Assembly: GCF_036231945.1 (NCBI RefSeq)
Contig: NZ_CP109599.1
Location: 4,918,501 to 4,982,500, forward strand
Length of the DNA stretch: 64,000 bases
Reading direction: 5' to 3'
Source of the DNA: Streptomyces sp. NBC_01429
Lineage (GTDB): Bacteria > Actinomycetota > Actinomycetes > Streptomycetales > Streptomycetaceae
The translations under genes were made by a program, and so were the position numbers. Each line of letters starts with the position of its first letter. The first letter of the stretch is position 1. Shown piece by piece: positions 23,066 to 31,182 of the stretch. A model generated the notes under the pieces. That model was not told the origin of the DNA, ran no database searches, and was given only the letters and a program-made list of their open reading frames with translations.

Positions 23066-23111
23066 CACCGAGGAGCCCCGGCCGACGGCAGGAGCTCCTT
23101 CGCCGCTTCGA

Positions 23112-23579
23112 CTACGCGACGGGGCGCGCCAGTTCGGGCGCGGCACGATTCGGGGAGCACGTCACCAGCGCCAGGGACAGGTACGAGGGGCGTTCGAGGT
23201 AGAAGCCGAGGGACACGTCGCCGCCCTGTTCCAGCCGCTCGGCGGCGGAGCCGACCAGGAGAGCCAGGTGGGCCGTGTCCCGTTGTGCCCCGGAATCGAA
23301 GCGGGGCGCGTGCTCGGCCAGCCGTTCCGCGAGCCAGACGGCCGCCGCCCCCGGATCCCGCCACGTACCCCGGACCAGCTTCCTCGGCTTGACCAGCCAG
23401 TACGCCGTTTCGAGCGGCGGCAGATCCACCACGGGGAACTCCGCCTTCACCTCCCGGTGCCGTTGGACCAACTCCGGCTTGCCGTCGGCCGGAGGCGGGT
23501 CTGGGTGCGGGGGCCGCCGCAGGGCCTCCTCGTCGAACCGCTGCTTGGGGCCGGTCCACAGATAGCCGTGATGGTGCAC
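23112..23579 (-). CDS. hypothetical protein
   Basis: A 155-residue protein without a recognised domain. The middle contains VVDLPPLETAYWLVKPRKLV and RDPGAAAVWLAERLAEHAP, and the C-terminal half is helical (AHLALLVGSAAERLEQGGDV). Codon third positions are GC-rich as in a real gene. It lies 88 bp downstream of the DUF397 gene on the same strand and may be co-transcribed with it. Confidence 0.6.
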   Translation of the reverse strand: MHHHGYLWTGPKQRFDEEALRRPPHPDPPPADGKPELVQRHREVKAEFPVVDLPPLETAYWLVKPRKLVRGTWRDPGAAAVWLAERLAEHAPRFDSGAQRDTAHLALLVGSAAERLEQGGDVSLGFYLERPSYLSLALVTCSPNRAAPELARPVA

Positions 23580-23667
23580 TGGTCGTTCCCCTTCGGGGAG
23601 GCTGCGGCGGGGTCCGGCCGATCCCTGTCCGCCGCAGGGGACGGAGACCGGCCGGTGGCAGGGGAGG

Positions 23668-23850
23668 TCAGGCGGACAGACCGAACCGGGCCGGGTCGAT
23701 TCCGGCCGCGTTCAGCTCGGCCGTGGTGAAGCGCAGCGGCTCCTTCTCGGGCCGCTTGCTGTCCCCCAGAGCCCACCCGTCCGGGCCGATCCGCGCGAGA
23801 GTCGCGCACGACTCCCCGTCGGGGTGCGTGTTGCCGCCGCACGCCTTCAT
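23668..23850 (-). CDS. DUF397-type small protein, 5' end possibly frameshifted
   Basis: A 60-residue protein whose SCATLARIGPDGWALGDSKR and LRFTTAELNAAG show the DUF397 pattern (S-C-x-x-V/L-A near a W, then the DSK box). Such proteins normally pair with an XRE/DUF5753 regulator. Upstream in frame the reading DLYTLDITGAESMKACGG continues without a start. The ATG with a good AGGAAGG ribosome site (23888) is in another frame, so a small indel near the start is suspected. Translation may instead begin at ATG 23850, used here. Confidence 0.6.
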   Translation of the reverse strand: MKACGGNTHPDGESCATLARIGPDGWALGDSKRPEKEPLRFTTAELNAAGIDPARFGLSA

Positions 23851-24027
23851 GGACTCGGCGCCGGTGATGTCCAGCGTGTACAGGTCATGGTGAAACGCCT
23901 TCCTGGTCGTCCGACAGCCCAGGCGGGGCTGTGAGGCAACTCCTGTGTGATGGGGCGTGAACGGTCGGCCAATTTCCGGCCGGTTGCCACAGGAGAATCA
24001 TCGACCTGTCAGGACGGGAACTTCAGT

Positions 24028-24055
24028 AATATGCGCGTTGTCGGGTAGACGATCA
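24028..24055 (-). promoter_or_regulatory. 28-bp repeat, left copy: promoter-like element before the DUF397 gene
   Basis: Identical over 28 bp to 25675-25702. On the minus strand it reads TGATC-GTCTACCCGACAACGCG-CATATT. With the preceding base this gives ATGATC, a 17-nt spacer and CATATT, a sigma-70-like promoter. The copy begins at the stop codon of the XRE/DUF5753 pseudogene and lies about 140-180 nt upstream of the DUF397 gene. Confidence 0.6.
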
Positions 24056-24887
24056 TGAGCGGTATTCGCTGATCCATGAGGACAGTAATTCCCTGGCCTC
24101 TTCTTCGAAGGAGGCGTAACCCTCGTACACGGCGAACTCATTCAGATACGCGGAAACATCGCGATGATCCCGGAACAGCATTGCACCGGTAGAGGTTTCC
24201 AGTGTCGCTATACGAGCGTCGTAGACCGTGAACGTGTTGAGGGGAGCAATGGGCATATGGCCGCCGAGCGGGATCACTCCCAGGCGGACATTCGGCAGGC
24301 GGCCGACCGAGGTCAAGTGGTCGATCTGCATGGCCATGGCCGAGCCCTGAAGGTAGGGCCATCTGACGGCTTGCTCAGTCAGGATGAACGTGAACCGCTT
24401 GCTCGTATCGTGAAGAACTTCCTGGCGCTCCAACTTCTTCGCAATGGCCTTGCTGTGGTCTCCGGGGATCCCTGCCAGGCTGGCCCTCACGTATTCGGGC
24501 GTAGCCAGCAGGCCTGTCACCATGGAGAGCAGGAAGTATCGGAACTCGGTTGACGACCGTTCGAACCCGGCCAGTTCGTTCTGTTTCTTCTCCAGGCCCG
24601 TACGGCGCTGCGACCACACGTCTTGCCATTGCGTGTTGGCCGTTCGGGCGAGGGAAGTTATTCGGGCCGCAAGAGCGGGCGATGCGTCCAGTGCGCTAAG
24701 AATCAGTTCAACATCGACAAGGCTGGGCGTGATCTTTCCACCCTCGATGTTGCTGATTTTGGTCTGAGATGTTGACGCACCGAGCGAGCCAGACCTGTGT
24801 ACGGCCGGCTCGCCTGCGTAGCGTCCGCAATGTCTCCGCTAGATCAGCCTTCGACTGGCCCAGCTCTCCTGGCTCAAACGTCGTCAA
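24053..24887 (-). pseudogene. XRE helix-turn-helix/DUF5753 regulator, frameshifted in the HTH
   Basis: The C-terminal ~190 residues (24053-24619) are a typical DUF5753 domain: FRYFLLSMVTGLLATPEYVR, RQEVLHDTSKRFTFILTEQA, NVRLGVIPLGGHMPIAPLNT and a helical end. The N-terminal HTH starts at TTG 24887, overlapping the DUF6879 stop, and reads LAETLRTLRRRAGRTQVWLA. It continues as QTKISNIEGGKITPSLVDVE only after a frame change near 24766, where about 2 nt are missing inside the HTH. The total length is not a multiple of three. It could be decay or a sequencing error. The composition is visibly less GC-rich than the surroundings. Confidence 0.75.
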
Positions 24888-25398
24888 GGCCCTTCACGTA
24901 CTCCTCGAAGGGCACCGATTCGACCAGGGCGATGCGCTGGTACTCGATGTACGGGATCGCATCTCCCTCGTACACTTCGCGGCTGATCTGCGTTCCGTCG
25001 GGCTCGTAATGCATGAGCACGACTTGCGCCTTGTCGAACATCCAGAAATCTTGGACGCCGGCCAGCGGATTGGGGCGATCAGTGACGTCCATGATTCGGA
25101 TTTCTTCACCGGCCCATACGTGCGGGCGGTAATACATGAACTCGTACCGGAGGTAGTCCGAGAGTGGCCGGGTGACAATGTGTACGCGGCCCTTGGTCCT
25201 TCCCTCTCTGCGGACTCGTTTCAGATCTTCGGTGTAGTCGTTCGAGTGCGTGCGAGGGTCGATGCGCTCCCCGGACTGGAAGGCTCGGATCTCTTCCGCT
25301 TCCTGCGGGACGTTGTAGGCAGGCAGCGTCTCAAGACGCCATGCTTCCGATCGGAAGTCGCGGAATTTGGCCTGCCACGCCTCACCATCCAAGAGCAC
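24874..25398 (-). CDS. DUF6879 family protein
   Basis: A 174-residue protein typical of Streptomyces operons with XRE/DUF5753 regulators. MLLDGEAWQAKFRDF, then RLETLPAYNVPQEAEEI and the segment GRVHIVTRPLSDYLRYEF identify it. The middle has a conserved acidic IMDVTDRPNPLAGVQDFWMF. No biochemical function is known. The first gene of the operon overlaps its start by 17 bp, and its stop overlaps the TTG start of the regulator. Third-position GC is lower than in neighbouring core genes, a sign of transfer. Confidence 0.8.
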   Translation of the reverse strand: MLLDGEAWQAKFRDFRSEAWRLETLPAYNVPQEAEEIRAFQSGERIDPRTHSNDYTEDLKRVRREGRTKGRVHIVTRPLSDYLRYEFMYYRPHVWAGEEIRIMDVTDRPNPLAGVQDFWMFDKAQVVLMHYEPDGTQISREVYEGDAIPYIEYQRIALVESVPFEEYVKGLDDV

Positions 25399-25588
25399 GG
25401 AAAGCCTCCCTCAGAACGTGCTCGGGGATCTCCACCAGTGCCTCACCCTCCGGGGGTGCGAAGGCGCTGGATACGTTGCCCTGGACGACGATGGAGCCGC
25501 TGGCGGTCCGGTACAGGTTGGGGCAGTCGTTCTGGTTGCACTCGCCGTTCCCGTTGCCGGTTAAGCGGGTCAGTTCCTCGCGCGCCAT
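25382..25588 (-). CDS. 68-residue hypothetical protein heading the DUF6879-XRE operon
   Basis: It begins MAREELTRLTGNGNGECNQN and continues DCPNLYRTASGSIVVQGN, ending in an acidic helix. The CxxNxCPxL pattern and the position before DUF6879 are typical of this operon type. ATG 25588 follows AGGGGG. The 28-bp promoter-like repeat lies 87 bp upstream. Its function is unknown. Confidence 0.7.
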   Translation of the reverse strand: MAREELTRLTGNGNGECNQNDCPNLYRTASGSIVVQGNVSSAFAPPEGEALVEIPEHVLREAFRALGW

Positions 25589-25674
25589 GGTGAACCCCCT
25601 GGTCCGTGAGCCCGTTGTGGGCTGTTGACCAAGACGGTACGGAGTCCGAATCGGGCCGTCCACGCGGGAGCGCC

Positions 25675-25702
25675 AATATGCGCGTTGTCGGGTAGACGAT
25701 CA
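25675..25702 (-). promoter_or_regulatory. 28-bp repeat, right copy: promoter-like element of the small-DUF6879-XRE operon
   Basis: On the minus strand TTGATC, a 17-nt spacer and CATATT match a sigma-70-type promoter 87 bp upstream of the 68-residue gene. It is identical over 28 bp to 24028-24055. Identity across the spacer suggests that it also includes an operator for the operon's own XRE regulator. Confidence 0.6.
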
Positions 25703-25864
25703 AGGAGAACCACAGAGGAGGCCCCTGAGCCGGGCCGAAGCGGGTGGTGCCGCCCTTCCCGCCCGGACGTCTGGCGGCGGGTGTGATTCAAGAGGACCAT
25801 CGACAGCAGGGCGCTGCCCGGGGGAGGCACGGACGGCGGGCGCTCCTCGGGTCCGCCCGCGCTA

Positions 25865-25902
25865 CCGCTCTCCGGGGCGACCCGAGCTTTCGAGGAGAGC
25901 GG
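25865..25902 (+). promoter_or_regulatory. hairpin in the leader of the Ddn-like gene
   Basis: CCGCTCTCC (25865-25873) and GGAGAGCGG (25894-25902) form a 9-bp stem with a 20-nt loop ending 13 nt before the ATG at 25916. The downstream arm is next to the GGGAGAG ribosome site, so the hairpin could affect translation or be an operator. Confidence 0.35.
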
Positions 25903-25915
25903 ACGGGAGAGTGCC

Positions 25916-26374
25916 ATGACCGCCCCAGCGGACTTCAACGCACGCACCATCGAGGAGTTCCGGGCCAACCACGGACAGGTCGGCGGCGGTTTCGCCGGAG
26001 CGCCGCTGCTCCTGCTGCACACCGTCGGCGCCCGCTCCGGTCTGCCGCGTCTCAATCCGATGATGTACATGGCTGATCAGGGCCGCTATCTGGTCTTCGC
26101 CTCCAAGGCGGGGTCCGACCACAATCCGGACTGGTATCACAACCTGCTCGCCCACCCCGGCGCGCGGATCGAGGTCGGCGACGAGACCCGGACCGTACGG
26201 GCCGTCGAGCTGCACGGCGCGGAGCGTGACACCGCTTTCGCGGAGCAGGCGCGGCGCTATCCCGGGTTCGCGGGCTACCAGAGCAAGACCGAACGCGTCA
26301 TCCCCGTCGTCGCGCTCGTCCCCGCGGGCGAGGACGGCGTGCCCGACGGCCGGCCCGGACGGACACCGTCGTGA
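25916..26374 (+). CDS. nitroreductase-family, deazaflavin (F420)-dependent oxidoreductase (Ddn-like)
   Basis: A 152-residue split-barrel protein of the F420H2-dependent quinone reductase/Ddn family. FRANHGQVGGGFAGAPLLLL, HTVGARSGLPRLNPMMY and the RYLVFASKAGSDHNPDWYHN stretch are the family signatures around the deazaflavin site, followed by LLAHPGARIEVGDE. The F420 biosynthesis genes fbiA-fbiB are ~17 kb away. Its stop overlaps the GTG start of the cupin gene by 4 bp, so the two are coupled. The physiological acceptor is unknown. Confidence 0.9.
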   Translation: MTAPADFNARTIEEFRANHGQVGGGFAGAPLLLLHTVGARSGLPRLNPMMYMADQGRYLVFASKAGSDHNPDWYHNLLAHPGARIEVGDETRTVRAVELHGAERDTAFAEQARRYPGFAGYQSKTERVIPVVALVPAGEDGVPDGRPGRTPS

Positions 26375-26838
26375 CCATGCCGTATCTGGCGCAGCCCGAT
26401 CAGCAGCAGAAGCTCGAATGGCTGGACGGCGGGCAGTTCGCCGTGCTGCTGGACAGCGCGGCCACCGACGGACAGCTGACCGTCGGACGGTTCACCGTCA
26501 GCAAGGGCGAGGCGCCGCCCTACCACGTGCACACCCGTGAGGACGAGGTCTTCATGCTGCTGACGGGCAGCGCGCTGCTGTGGTGCGACGACCGGGAGAT
26601 GGCGCTGTCGGAGGGCGGCATCGTCTATCTGCCGAAGAACGTCCCGCACGGGTACCGGATCACCTCCGACACCGCCGACCTGCTGATGATGTGCACCCCG
26701 GCCGGTATCGAGGGCATGTTCCGCCACGCGGGCCGCGACAAGGCGACGCCGCGTCCCGAGGGCTTCGAGGTCTCGATGGACCGCATGGCGGAGGCCGCCG
26801 ACATGTACGGCCAGATCATCGTCGGCCCGCCCCGCTGA
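26371..26838 (+). CDS. cupin-domain protein (quercetin-dioxygenase-like)
   Basis: A 155-residue single cupin. Motif 1 is APPYHVHTREDEVFMLLTG (metal ligands His, His, Glu) and motif 2 includes YLPKNVPHGYRI (His). The metal set is complete, so an oxygenase or isomerase role is possible, but no substrate is evident. It starts at GTG 26371 within the stop of the F420-dependent reductase, suggesting that the two act on related small molecules. Confidence 0.85.
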   Translation: MTMPYLAQPDQQQKLEWLDGGQFAVLLDSAATDGQLTVGRFTVSKGEAPPYHVHTREDEVFMLLTGSALLWCDDREMALSEGGIVYLPKNVPHGYRITSDTADLLMMCTPAGIEGMFRHAGRDKATPRPEGFEVSMDRMAEAADMYGQIIVGPPR

Positions 26839-26901
26839 CAGGCTCTCCGACGGCCGCCCGGTCCCGACGGCCGCCCGGTCGGCCGGTTCCCGGCGGCCCG
26901 C

Positions 26902-27387
26902 TCAGTCCTGGTGGTCCGCCCAGACGTACGCCTCCGGCAGCAGCTCCGCGATCGTGAGCGTACGGGGGTGGTCGTCGGTGCCGACGATGACGTGGATCGC
27001 CGGGAAGTAGTCGAAGAGGAACTGGCGGCAGCGCCCGCACGGGGGCATCAGGCCGCGCTCGCCGTCGCCCACGGCCACGATCGTCGTCAGGTCGTACACG
27101 CCCTGCGCCGCCGCCGCGCCCACCAGGACGAGTTCGGCGCAGGGGCCGCCCGTGAAGTGGTACGCGTTCATCGCCGTGACGATCCGGCCGTCACCGGCGC
27201 GGGCCGCCGCGGCGACCGTGTGGCTGTCGCCCCGGGCGTGGGCGCGGGCCGTCGTGGTCGCCGCCTCGATCAGGCCGTGGTCCACCGCGGTCCCGGAGGC
27301 GGAGGCGGCGGCGGCCGACGCGGCGGAGGCGGCGTCGGCCGCGACGCCCGGGGCGCCGGGGGCTGTGGGCGGTACAGGAGTCGTCAT
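26902..27387 (-). CDS. cytidine deaminase-family protein (blasticidin-S-deaminase-like)
   Basis: A 161-residue zinc deaminase. The active site is GGPCAELVLVGAA (zinc Cys and catalytic Glu) and MPPCGRCRQFLFDY (PCxxC zinc cysteines). A ~30-residue Ala/Ser-rich leader precedes the domain. It would deaminate cytidine, deoxycytidine or a related nucleoside. The C-terminal motif pattern is closest to short cytidine/blasticidin deaminases. Its ATG overlaps the last base of the LCP stop upstream, so it is probably co-transcribed with that gene. Confidence 0.88.
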   Translation of the reverse strand: MTTPVPPTAPGAPGVAADAASAASAAAASASGTAVDHGLIEAATTTARAHARGDSHTVAAAARAGDGRIVTAMNAYHFTGGPCAELVLVGAAAAQGVYDLTTIVAVGDGERGLMPPCGRCRQFLFDYFPAIHVIVGTDDHPRTLTIAELLPEAYVWADHQD

Positions 27388-28667
27388 CAGTTGCCGGTGA
27401 CCGTGACCTTCTCGTCGTTGTTGAGCTGGCTGACGAGCTGCTTGACCTTCGCCTCGTCCCACAGCAGGTTCCCGCCGCTCTGGCCCGCGATCGGCATGTT
27501 CATCGACGTGCCGTCGCCGCTCGTCACGCCCTTCATCGCGAAGAACATGCTGCCCAGCGACCACAGGGACATGTCCTTGTCCACGACCAGCGTGTCCAGC
27601 CCCGCGCCCGCCGCCGGGTAGAACCGGAACGGGTTGATGATCGTGCTCGGGGTGGCCGTCTGGGAGGCCAGGGCCGAGAGGAACTTCTGCTGGTTCTTCG
27701 TACGGTCCAGGTCGCTGCCCGCGAAGGCGTACCGCGTCCGTACGAAGGCCAGCGCCTGCTCGCCGTTGAGGGTCTGCTCGCCCGCCTGGAAGTCCGCGCC
27801 CGACTTCTTGTCCTTGAACGCCTTGGGGATGTCCAGGTCCACCCCGCCGATCGCGTCCACGACATTGGCGAACCCGGCGAAGCCGATCTCCACGTAGTGG
27901 TCGATCCGCAGCCCGGTCTTGGCCTCGACGGTGCGCACCAGCAGCGGCGCGCCGTCCTCGGCGAAGGCCGCGTTGAGCTTCTTGTGCGCGGACTGCGCCG
28001 GGAAGACCTTGCCGGACTCCGAGCCCTTGAAGGAGGGGATCTGCACATCGGTGTCGCGCGGCAGCGAGATCAGGGTCGGCCCGTTGGACCCCGTGTGCAG
28101 GATCATCATCGAGTCGGTCCTGCTGCCCTCGGCGGAGCCCGTGTGGAGCTTCTTCTTCTCCTCGTCGGACATGCCGTCCCGGCTGTCCGTACCGACGATC
28201 AGATAGTTCGTGCCCTTGCCCCCGTCCGGGCGGTCGATCACGACCGACAGGTCGACCTCGCGCCGGAGCTTGGAGTCGGCCCAGAAGTACGTGCCGATGG
28301 AGACGCCGAGGACGGCCACGACCAGCACCAGCGCGCCGATCTTGATACGGCGGCGCCAGTCGGGCGCCTGCCGGGGCCCGGAGGCGCCCCCGCCGCGCTG
28401 CGGGGGTACGCCGTCATAGCCACCGCCGCCGGCCCCGCCGGAGGGGGCGCCGTAGACCTGGCCCGTGTTGTAGCCGTTGTCGTACGCGTCGCCGTACCCG
28501 TTGTCCCGGCCGGGGCCGGCGCCCTGGCCGTACCCCGGTGACTGCTGGGGCACTCCGCGGCGCTGTACGTGCGGCATGGAACGCGCGCCCTCGGGCCGCC
28601 CGCCCGCGCTGCCGCGCCCGTACCCGTTGCCCTGCTCGCCGTTCCGTCCATCGGGCCAATCATTCAT
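27387..28667 (-). CDS. LCP (LytR-CpsA-Psr) family glycopolymer transferase, first of five
   Basis: A 426-residue protein. A ~105-residue Gly/Gln/Tyr-rich cytoplasmic tail precedes one transmembrane helix (IKIGALVLVVAVLGVSIGTYF, about 111-131). The extracellular LCP domain has NYLIVGTDSRDG, TDSMMILHTGSNGPTLISLP then RDTDVQIPS, and FVRTRYAFAGSDLDR (the R/D phosphate ligands). LCP enzymes attach undecaprenyl-linked polymers to peptidoglycan outside the membrane. It lacks the C-terminal LytR_C domain. The start is ATG 28667 with a weak ribosome site, divergent from the thioesterase. Confidence 0.92.
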   Translation of the reverse strand: MNDWPDGRNGEQGNGYGRGSAGGRPEGARSMPHVQRRGVPQQSPGYGQGAGPGRDNGYGDAYDNGYNTGQVYGAPSGGAGGGGYDGVPPQRGGGASGPRQAPDWRRRIKIGALVLVVAVLGVSIGTYFWADSKLRREVDLSVVIDRPDGGKGTNYLIVGTDSRDGMSDEEKKKLHTGSAEGSRTDSMMILHTGSNGPTLISLPRDTDVQIPSFKGSESGKVFPAQSAHKKLNAAFAEDGAPLLVRTVEAKTGLRIDHYVEIGFAGFANVVDAIGGVDLDIPKAFKDKKSGADFQAGEQTLNGEQALAFVRTRYAFAGSDLDRTKNQQKFLSALASQTATPSTIINPFRFYPAAGAGLDTLVVDKDMSLWSLGSMFFAMKGVTSGDGTSMNMPIAGQSGGNLLWDEAKVKQLVSQLNNDEKVTVTGN

Positions 28668-28805
28668 ACGGACAGTCTGCCGGGCGAGGCTGTGCTCCAT
28701 ACAGGGAGGTGGGAAATCGGATCGGGGCTGTTGCGAAGCTGATGCAAAGAAGACCGGGCCGTTGCCCGGGCAGAAGCCGTCGGACCCGCGCATAGGGTGG
28801 AGGGC

Positions 28806-29402
28806 ATGACAGACCAGGCCCAAAACCCGGATTCCCCGATTCCGGGCAAGCCCACGTCCGCCTCACGGACCACGCTCAGCCACATCATGAGCGGCGGCGA
28901 CACCAACCTGCTCGGTACGGTGCACGGCGGCGTGATCATGAAGCTGGTGGACGACGCGGCGGGGGCCGTCGCCGGCCGGCACTCCGGCGGGCCCGCCGTC
29001 ACCGCCTCCATGGACGAGATGGTCTTCCTGGTGCCCGTCAGGGTGGGGGACCTCGTCCATGTGAAGGCTCAGGTCAACTGGGTCGGCCGGTCGTCCATGG
29101 AGATCGGCGTACGCGTCCTGGCCGAGCGCTGGAACGAGTCCACCCCCGCCACCCAGGTCGGCAGCGCGTATCTCGTCTTCGCCGCCGTGGACGAGGAGGG
29201 CAGGCCCCGGTCCGTACCGCCGGTGATCCCGGAGACCGAGCGGGACGAACGGCGCTACCAGGAGGCGCAGATCCGGCGCACGCACCGGCTCGCCCGGCGC
29301 CGCGCGATCAAGGAGCTGCGGGCGAAGCGGGCCGCCGACGGGATCGACGAGCGGCGGGGCGGTCCGGCCGCCGACGGCGACGACAGCACCGACGAGCGGT
29401 AG
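28806..29402 (+). CDS. acyl-CoA thioesterase, hot-dog fold
   Basis: A 198-residue protein. RTTLSHIMSGGDTNLLGTVH, GGVIMKLVDDAAGAVAGRHS and MVFLVPVRVGDLVHVKAQVN define the cytosolic acyl-CoA hydrolase hot-dog domain. A ~45-residue Arg-rich, then acidic tail follows. It would hydrolyse medium/long acyl-CoA. GTG 28797 is in frame, but AGGGTGG spaces better to ATG 28806. It is flanked by LCP genes on the opposite strand and has no obvious link to them. Confidence 0.9.
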   Translation: MTDQAQNPDSPIPGKPTSASRTTLSHIMSGGDTNLLGTVHGGVIMKLVDDAAGAVAGRHSGGPAVTASMDEMVFLVPVRVGDLVHVKAQVNWVGRSSMEIGVRVLAERWNESTPATQVGSAYLVFAAVDEEGRPRSVPPVIPETERDERRYQEAQIRRTHRLARRRAIKELRAKRAADGIDERRGGPAADGDDSTDER

Positions 29403-29441
29403 CCACGCGCGCGCCGGCCCCGCCCCGGCGCCCGCCGTCGG

Positions 29442-30959
29442 CTACGCGCACACCGCCTGGTCGCCCGTCGTCGCCCCGAACTCGCCCTTCGGCGCCTCCT
29501 CCGCCCGTACCGGAGTGACCGCCTTGTAGTCCGTGCCCGCCATCACCTTCAGCGTCGCGCCCTGCTGCTTCACCGCCCGCAGCTCACTGCCCGGCAGCGC
29601 CGCCGCCAGGGACTTCGCCGAGCGGTCCCAGCGCGGGTCGTACATGACGACCGTGCGATGGGCGTCGGGGCCGTCCGAGGTGAGCGGCGCGCGGGTGGTG
29701 TTGAAGCCGGTGGCGTGCAGCGCGTCGTCCACCCGCTTGCCCAGGCCGTCCGTGGCCGTCCCGTTGTAGACCTGCACCCGGATCTCCTGCGGCTTCACGT
29801 CGACCAGCTTGACCGGCTCGCCCTTGCCGCCGGACCCGCTACCGCCGGATTCACCGGATCCGGACCCGCCGGACTTCGAGGGGTGCGCCGGCCGGTCCTT
29901 CCGCGGCGTCAGCGGCTTGTCGTCGCGCACCGCCCGGAACAGCTGCTTCGACTTCACCGGATCCCACTTCACCGTCGAGCCGATGCCCTTGACCGTCACC
30001 CCCGAGCCGTCACCGGCCAGCGGTACGGAGGTGAACTCCGACGAGGCGGGGGAGAAGCCGCGCATCGCCTCGTTGAGATCGAGCAGCTGCCGCGCGCCGA
30101 ACCCGGCGTCGGCCCGTACCGAGTCGAGCATGGTCGAGGTGACCTCCTTGAACCGCACCGGGTTCAGCAGCACCCCGCTGCTGGTGGCCCGGTGGATCAG
30201 GGCGGCCAGGAAGCGCTGCTGACGCTGCATCCGCCCGAGGTCGGCCGCGCCGTCGATATGCCGGGACCGTACGTACTGGAGCGCCTCCCCGCCGTTCATC
30301 CGGTGCGTGCCCGGGGCCAGGTCGAGGCCGGTGTACGAGTCCTTCAGCGGCCGGGGCGTGCAGATGTCCACTCCGCCCAGCGCGTCCACCGTCTTCATGA
30401 AGGCGGTGAAGTCGACCTCCAGATAGTGGCTGATCTTCACGCCCGTCATCCGCTCGACCGTGCCGACCGTCAGCCGCGGCCCGCCCTCCGCGTACGCCGC
30501 GTTCAGCTTCACCGGGTGCGGCGCGTGGCGCTTGCCGGTGGTGGCGTCGGTGTGCTCGGGCAGCTCCGTGTAGCTGTCGCGCGGCAGGCTGACGACGCTG
30601 GCGCGCCGCCCGTCCTCCGAGAGGTGCACCAGCATGACCGTGTCGGTGCAGTGGCAGGGCGCGCCGCCGAGCCGGTACTTCTGCCGCTCCTCCTCCGTGA
30701 TCTTGTCGCGGCCGTCGGTGCCGACGAGCAGCAGGTTCAGCCCCCGCCCGGCGTTCGGCCGGTTCTTCATGTCCTTGAACGGGTCGACCCGGCCGATCCC
30801 CGTATCGAGGCTGGTCACCACCGCGTGGCCGATCCCGCCAGCGCCCAGGACCAGGACGGAGAGCGTCGTCGCCGTCCGCATGCCCCAGCGCGGCCGCCGG
30901 GGGCCGGGCCCGCGTCCTGGTGGTGCGGGGCGGCGGGTGGTGCGGGGCGGCGTGGGCAC
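29442..30959 (-). CDS. LCP family protein with C-terminal LytR_C domain, second of five
   Basis: A 505-residue protein. A short Arg/Pro-rich cytoplasmic segment and a helix (TLSVLVLGAGGIGHAVVTSL) lead to the LCP domain (LNLLLVGTDGRDKI, TDTVMLVHLSEDGRRASVVS then LPRDSYTELPE, YVRSRHIDGAADLGRMQRQQ). A Ser/Gly linker and a LytR_C domain (EIRVQVYNGTATDGLGKRVD) follow. The frame is open to ATG 31043, but GTG 30959 is preceded by GGAGG at 8 nt and is preferred. The role is polymer ligation to the wall. It is divergent from the GT2 gene. Confidence 0.9.
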   Translation of the reverse strand: MPTPPRTTRRPAPPGRGPGPRRPRWGMRTATTLSVLVLGAGGIGHAVVTSLDTGIGRVDPFKDMKNRPNAGRGLNLLLVGTDGRDKITEEERQKYRLGGAPCHCTDTVMLVHLSEDGRRASVVSLPRDSYTELPEHTDATTGKRHAPHPVKLNAAYAEGGPRLTVGTVERMTGVKISHYLEVDFTAFMKTVDALGGVDICTPRPLKDSYTGLDLAPGTHRMNGGEALQYVRSRHIDGAADLGRMQRQQRFLAALIHRATSSGVLLNPVRFKEVTSTMLDSVRADAGFGARQLLDLNEAMRGFSPASSEFTSVPLAGDGSGVTVKGIGSTVKWDPVKSKQLFRAVRDDKPLTPRKDRPAHPSKSGGSGSGESGGSGSGGKGEPVKLVDVKPQEIRVQVYNGTATDGLGKRVDDALHATGFNTTRAPLTSDGPDAHRTVVMYDPRWDRSAKSLAAALPGSELRAVKQQGATLKVMAGTDYKAVTPVRAEEAPKGEFGATTGDQAVCA

Positions 30960-31182
30960 GGGGAGCACCTCCGCGGTGACAGGGGCCGGGTGGCCGGGGG
31001 AGCGGGTGAAGCCGTGAACGGATTCCGCGCACGGTAGGCCCATACGATCAGCGGCACCGGTCCGCAACCGGGCGGCGCGCGTGGCTGTCCCCCGTTCGCG
31101 GTAACGTGGCGGGTCATACCGCAGAGCCGGTCGAAGGTCACCCGACAGGCTCTCAGCCTCCCGAAGGACCCAGAAGGACCAC

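Larger units (their letters stand above)
25589..25915. other. 327-bp divergent region between the cassette and the Ddn-like gene
   Basis: It contains the right copy of the 28-bp promoter-like repeat (25675-25702) and a hairpin at 25865-25902. No coding frame within it is convincing. Confidence 0.6.

Noticed and set aside
22938..23100. A second acyl-CoA dehydrogenase fragment as a pseudogene
   Set aside because: The homology is restricted to an exact 72-bp copy of the fadE end with no upstream remnant, so it is an attachment-site repeat and not a decayed gene copy.
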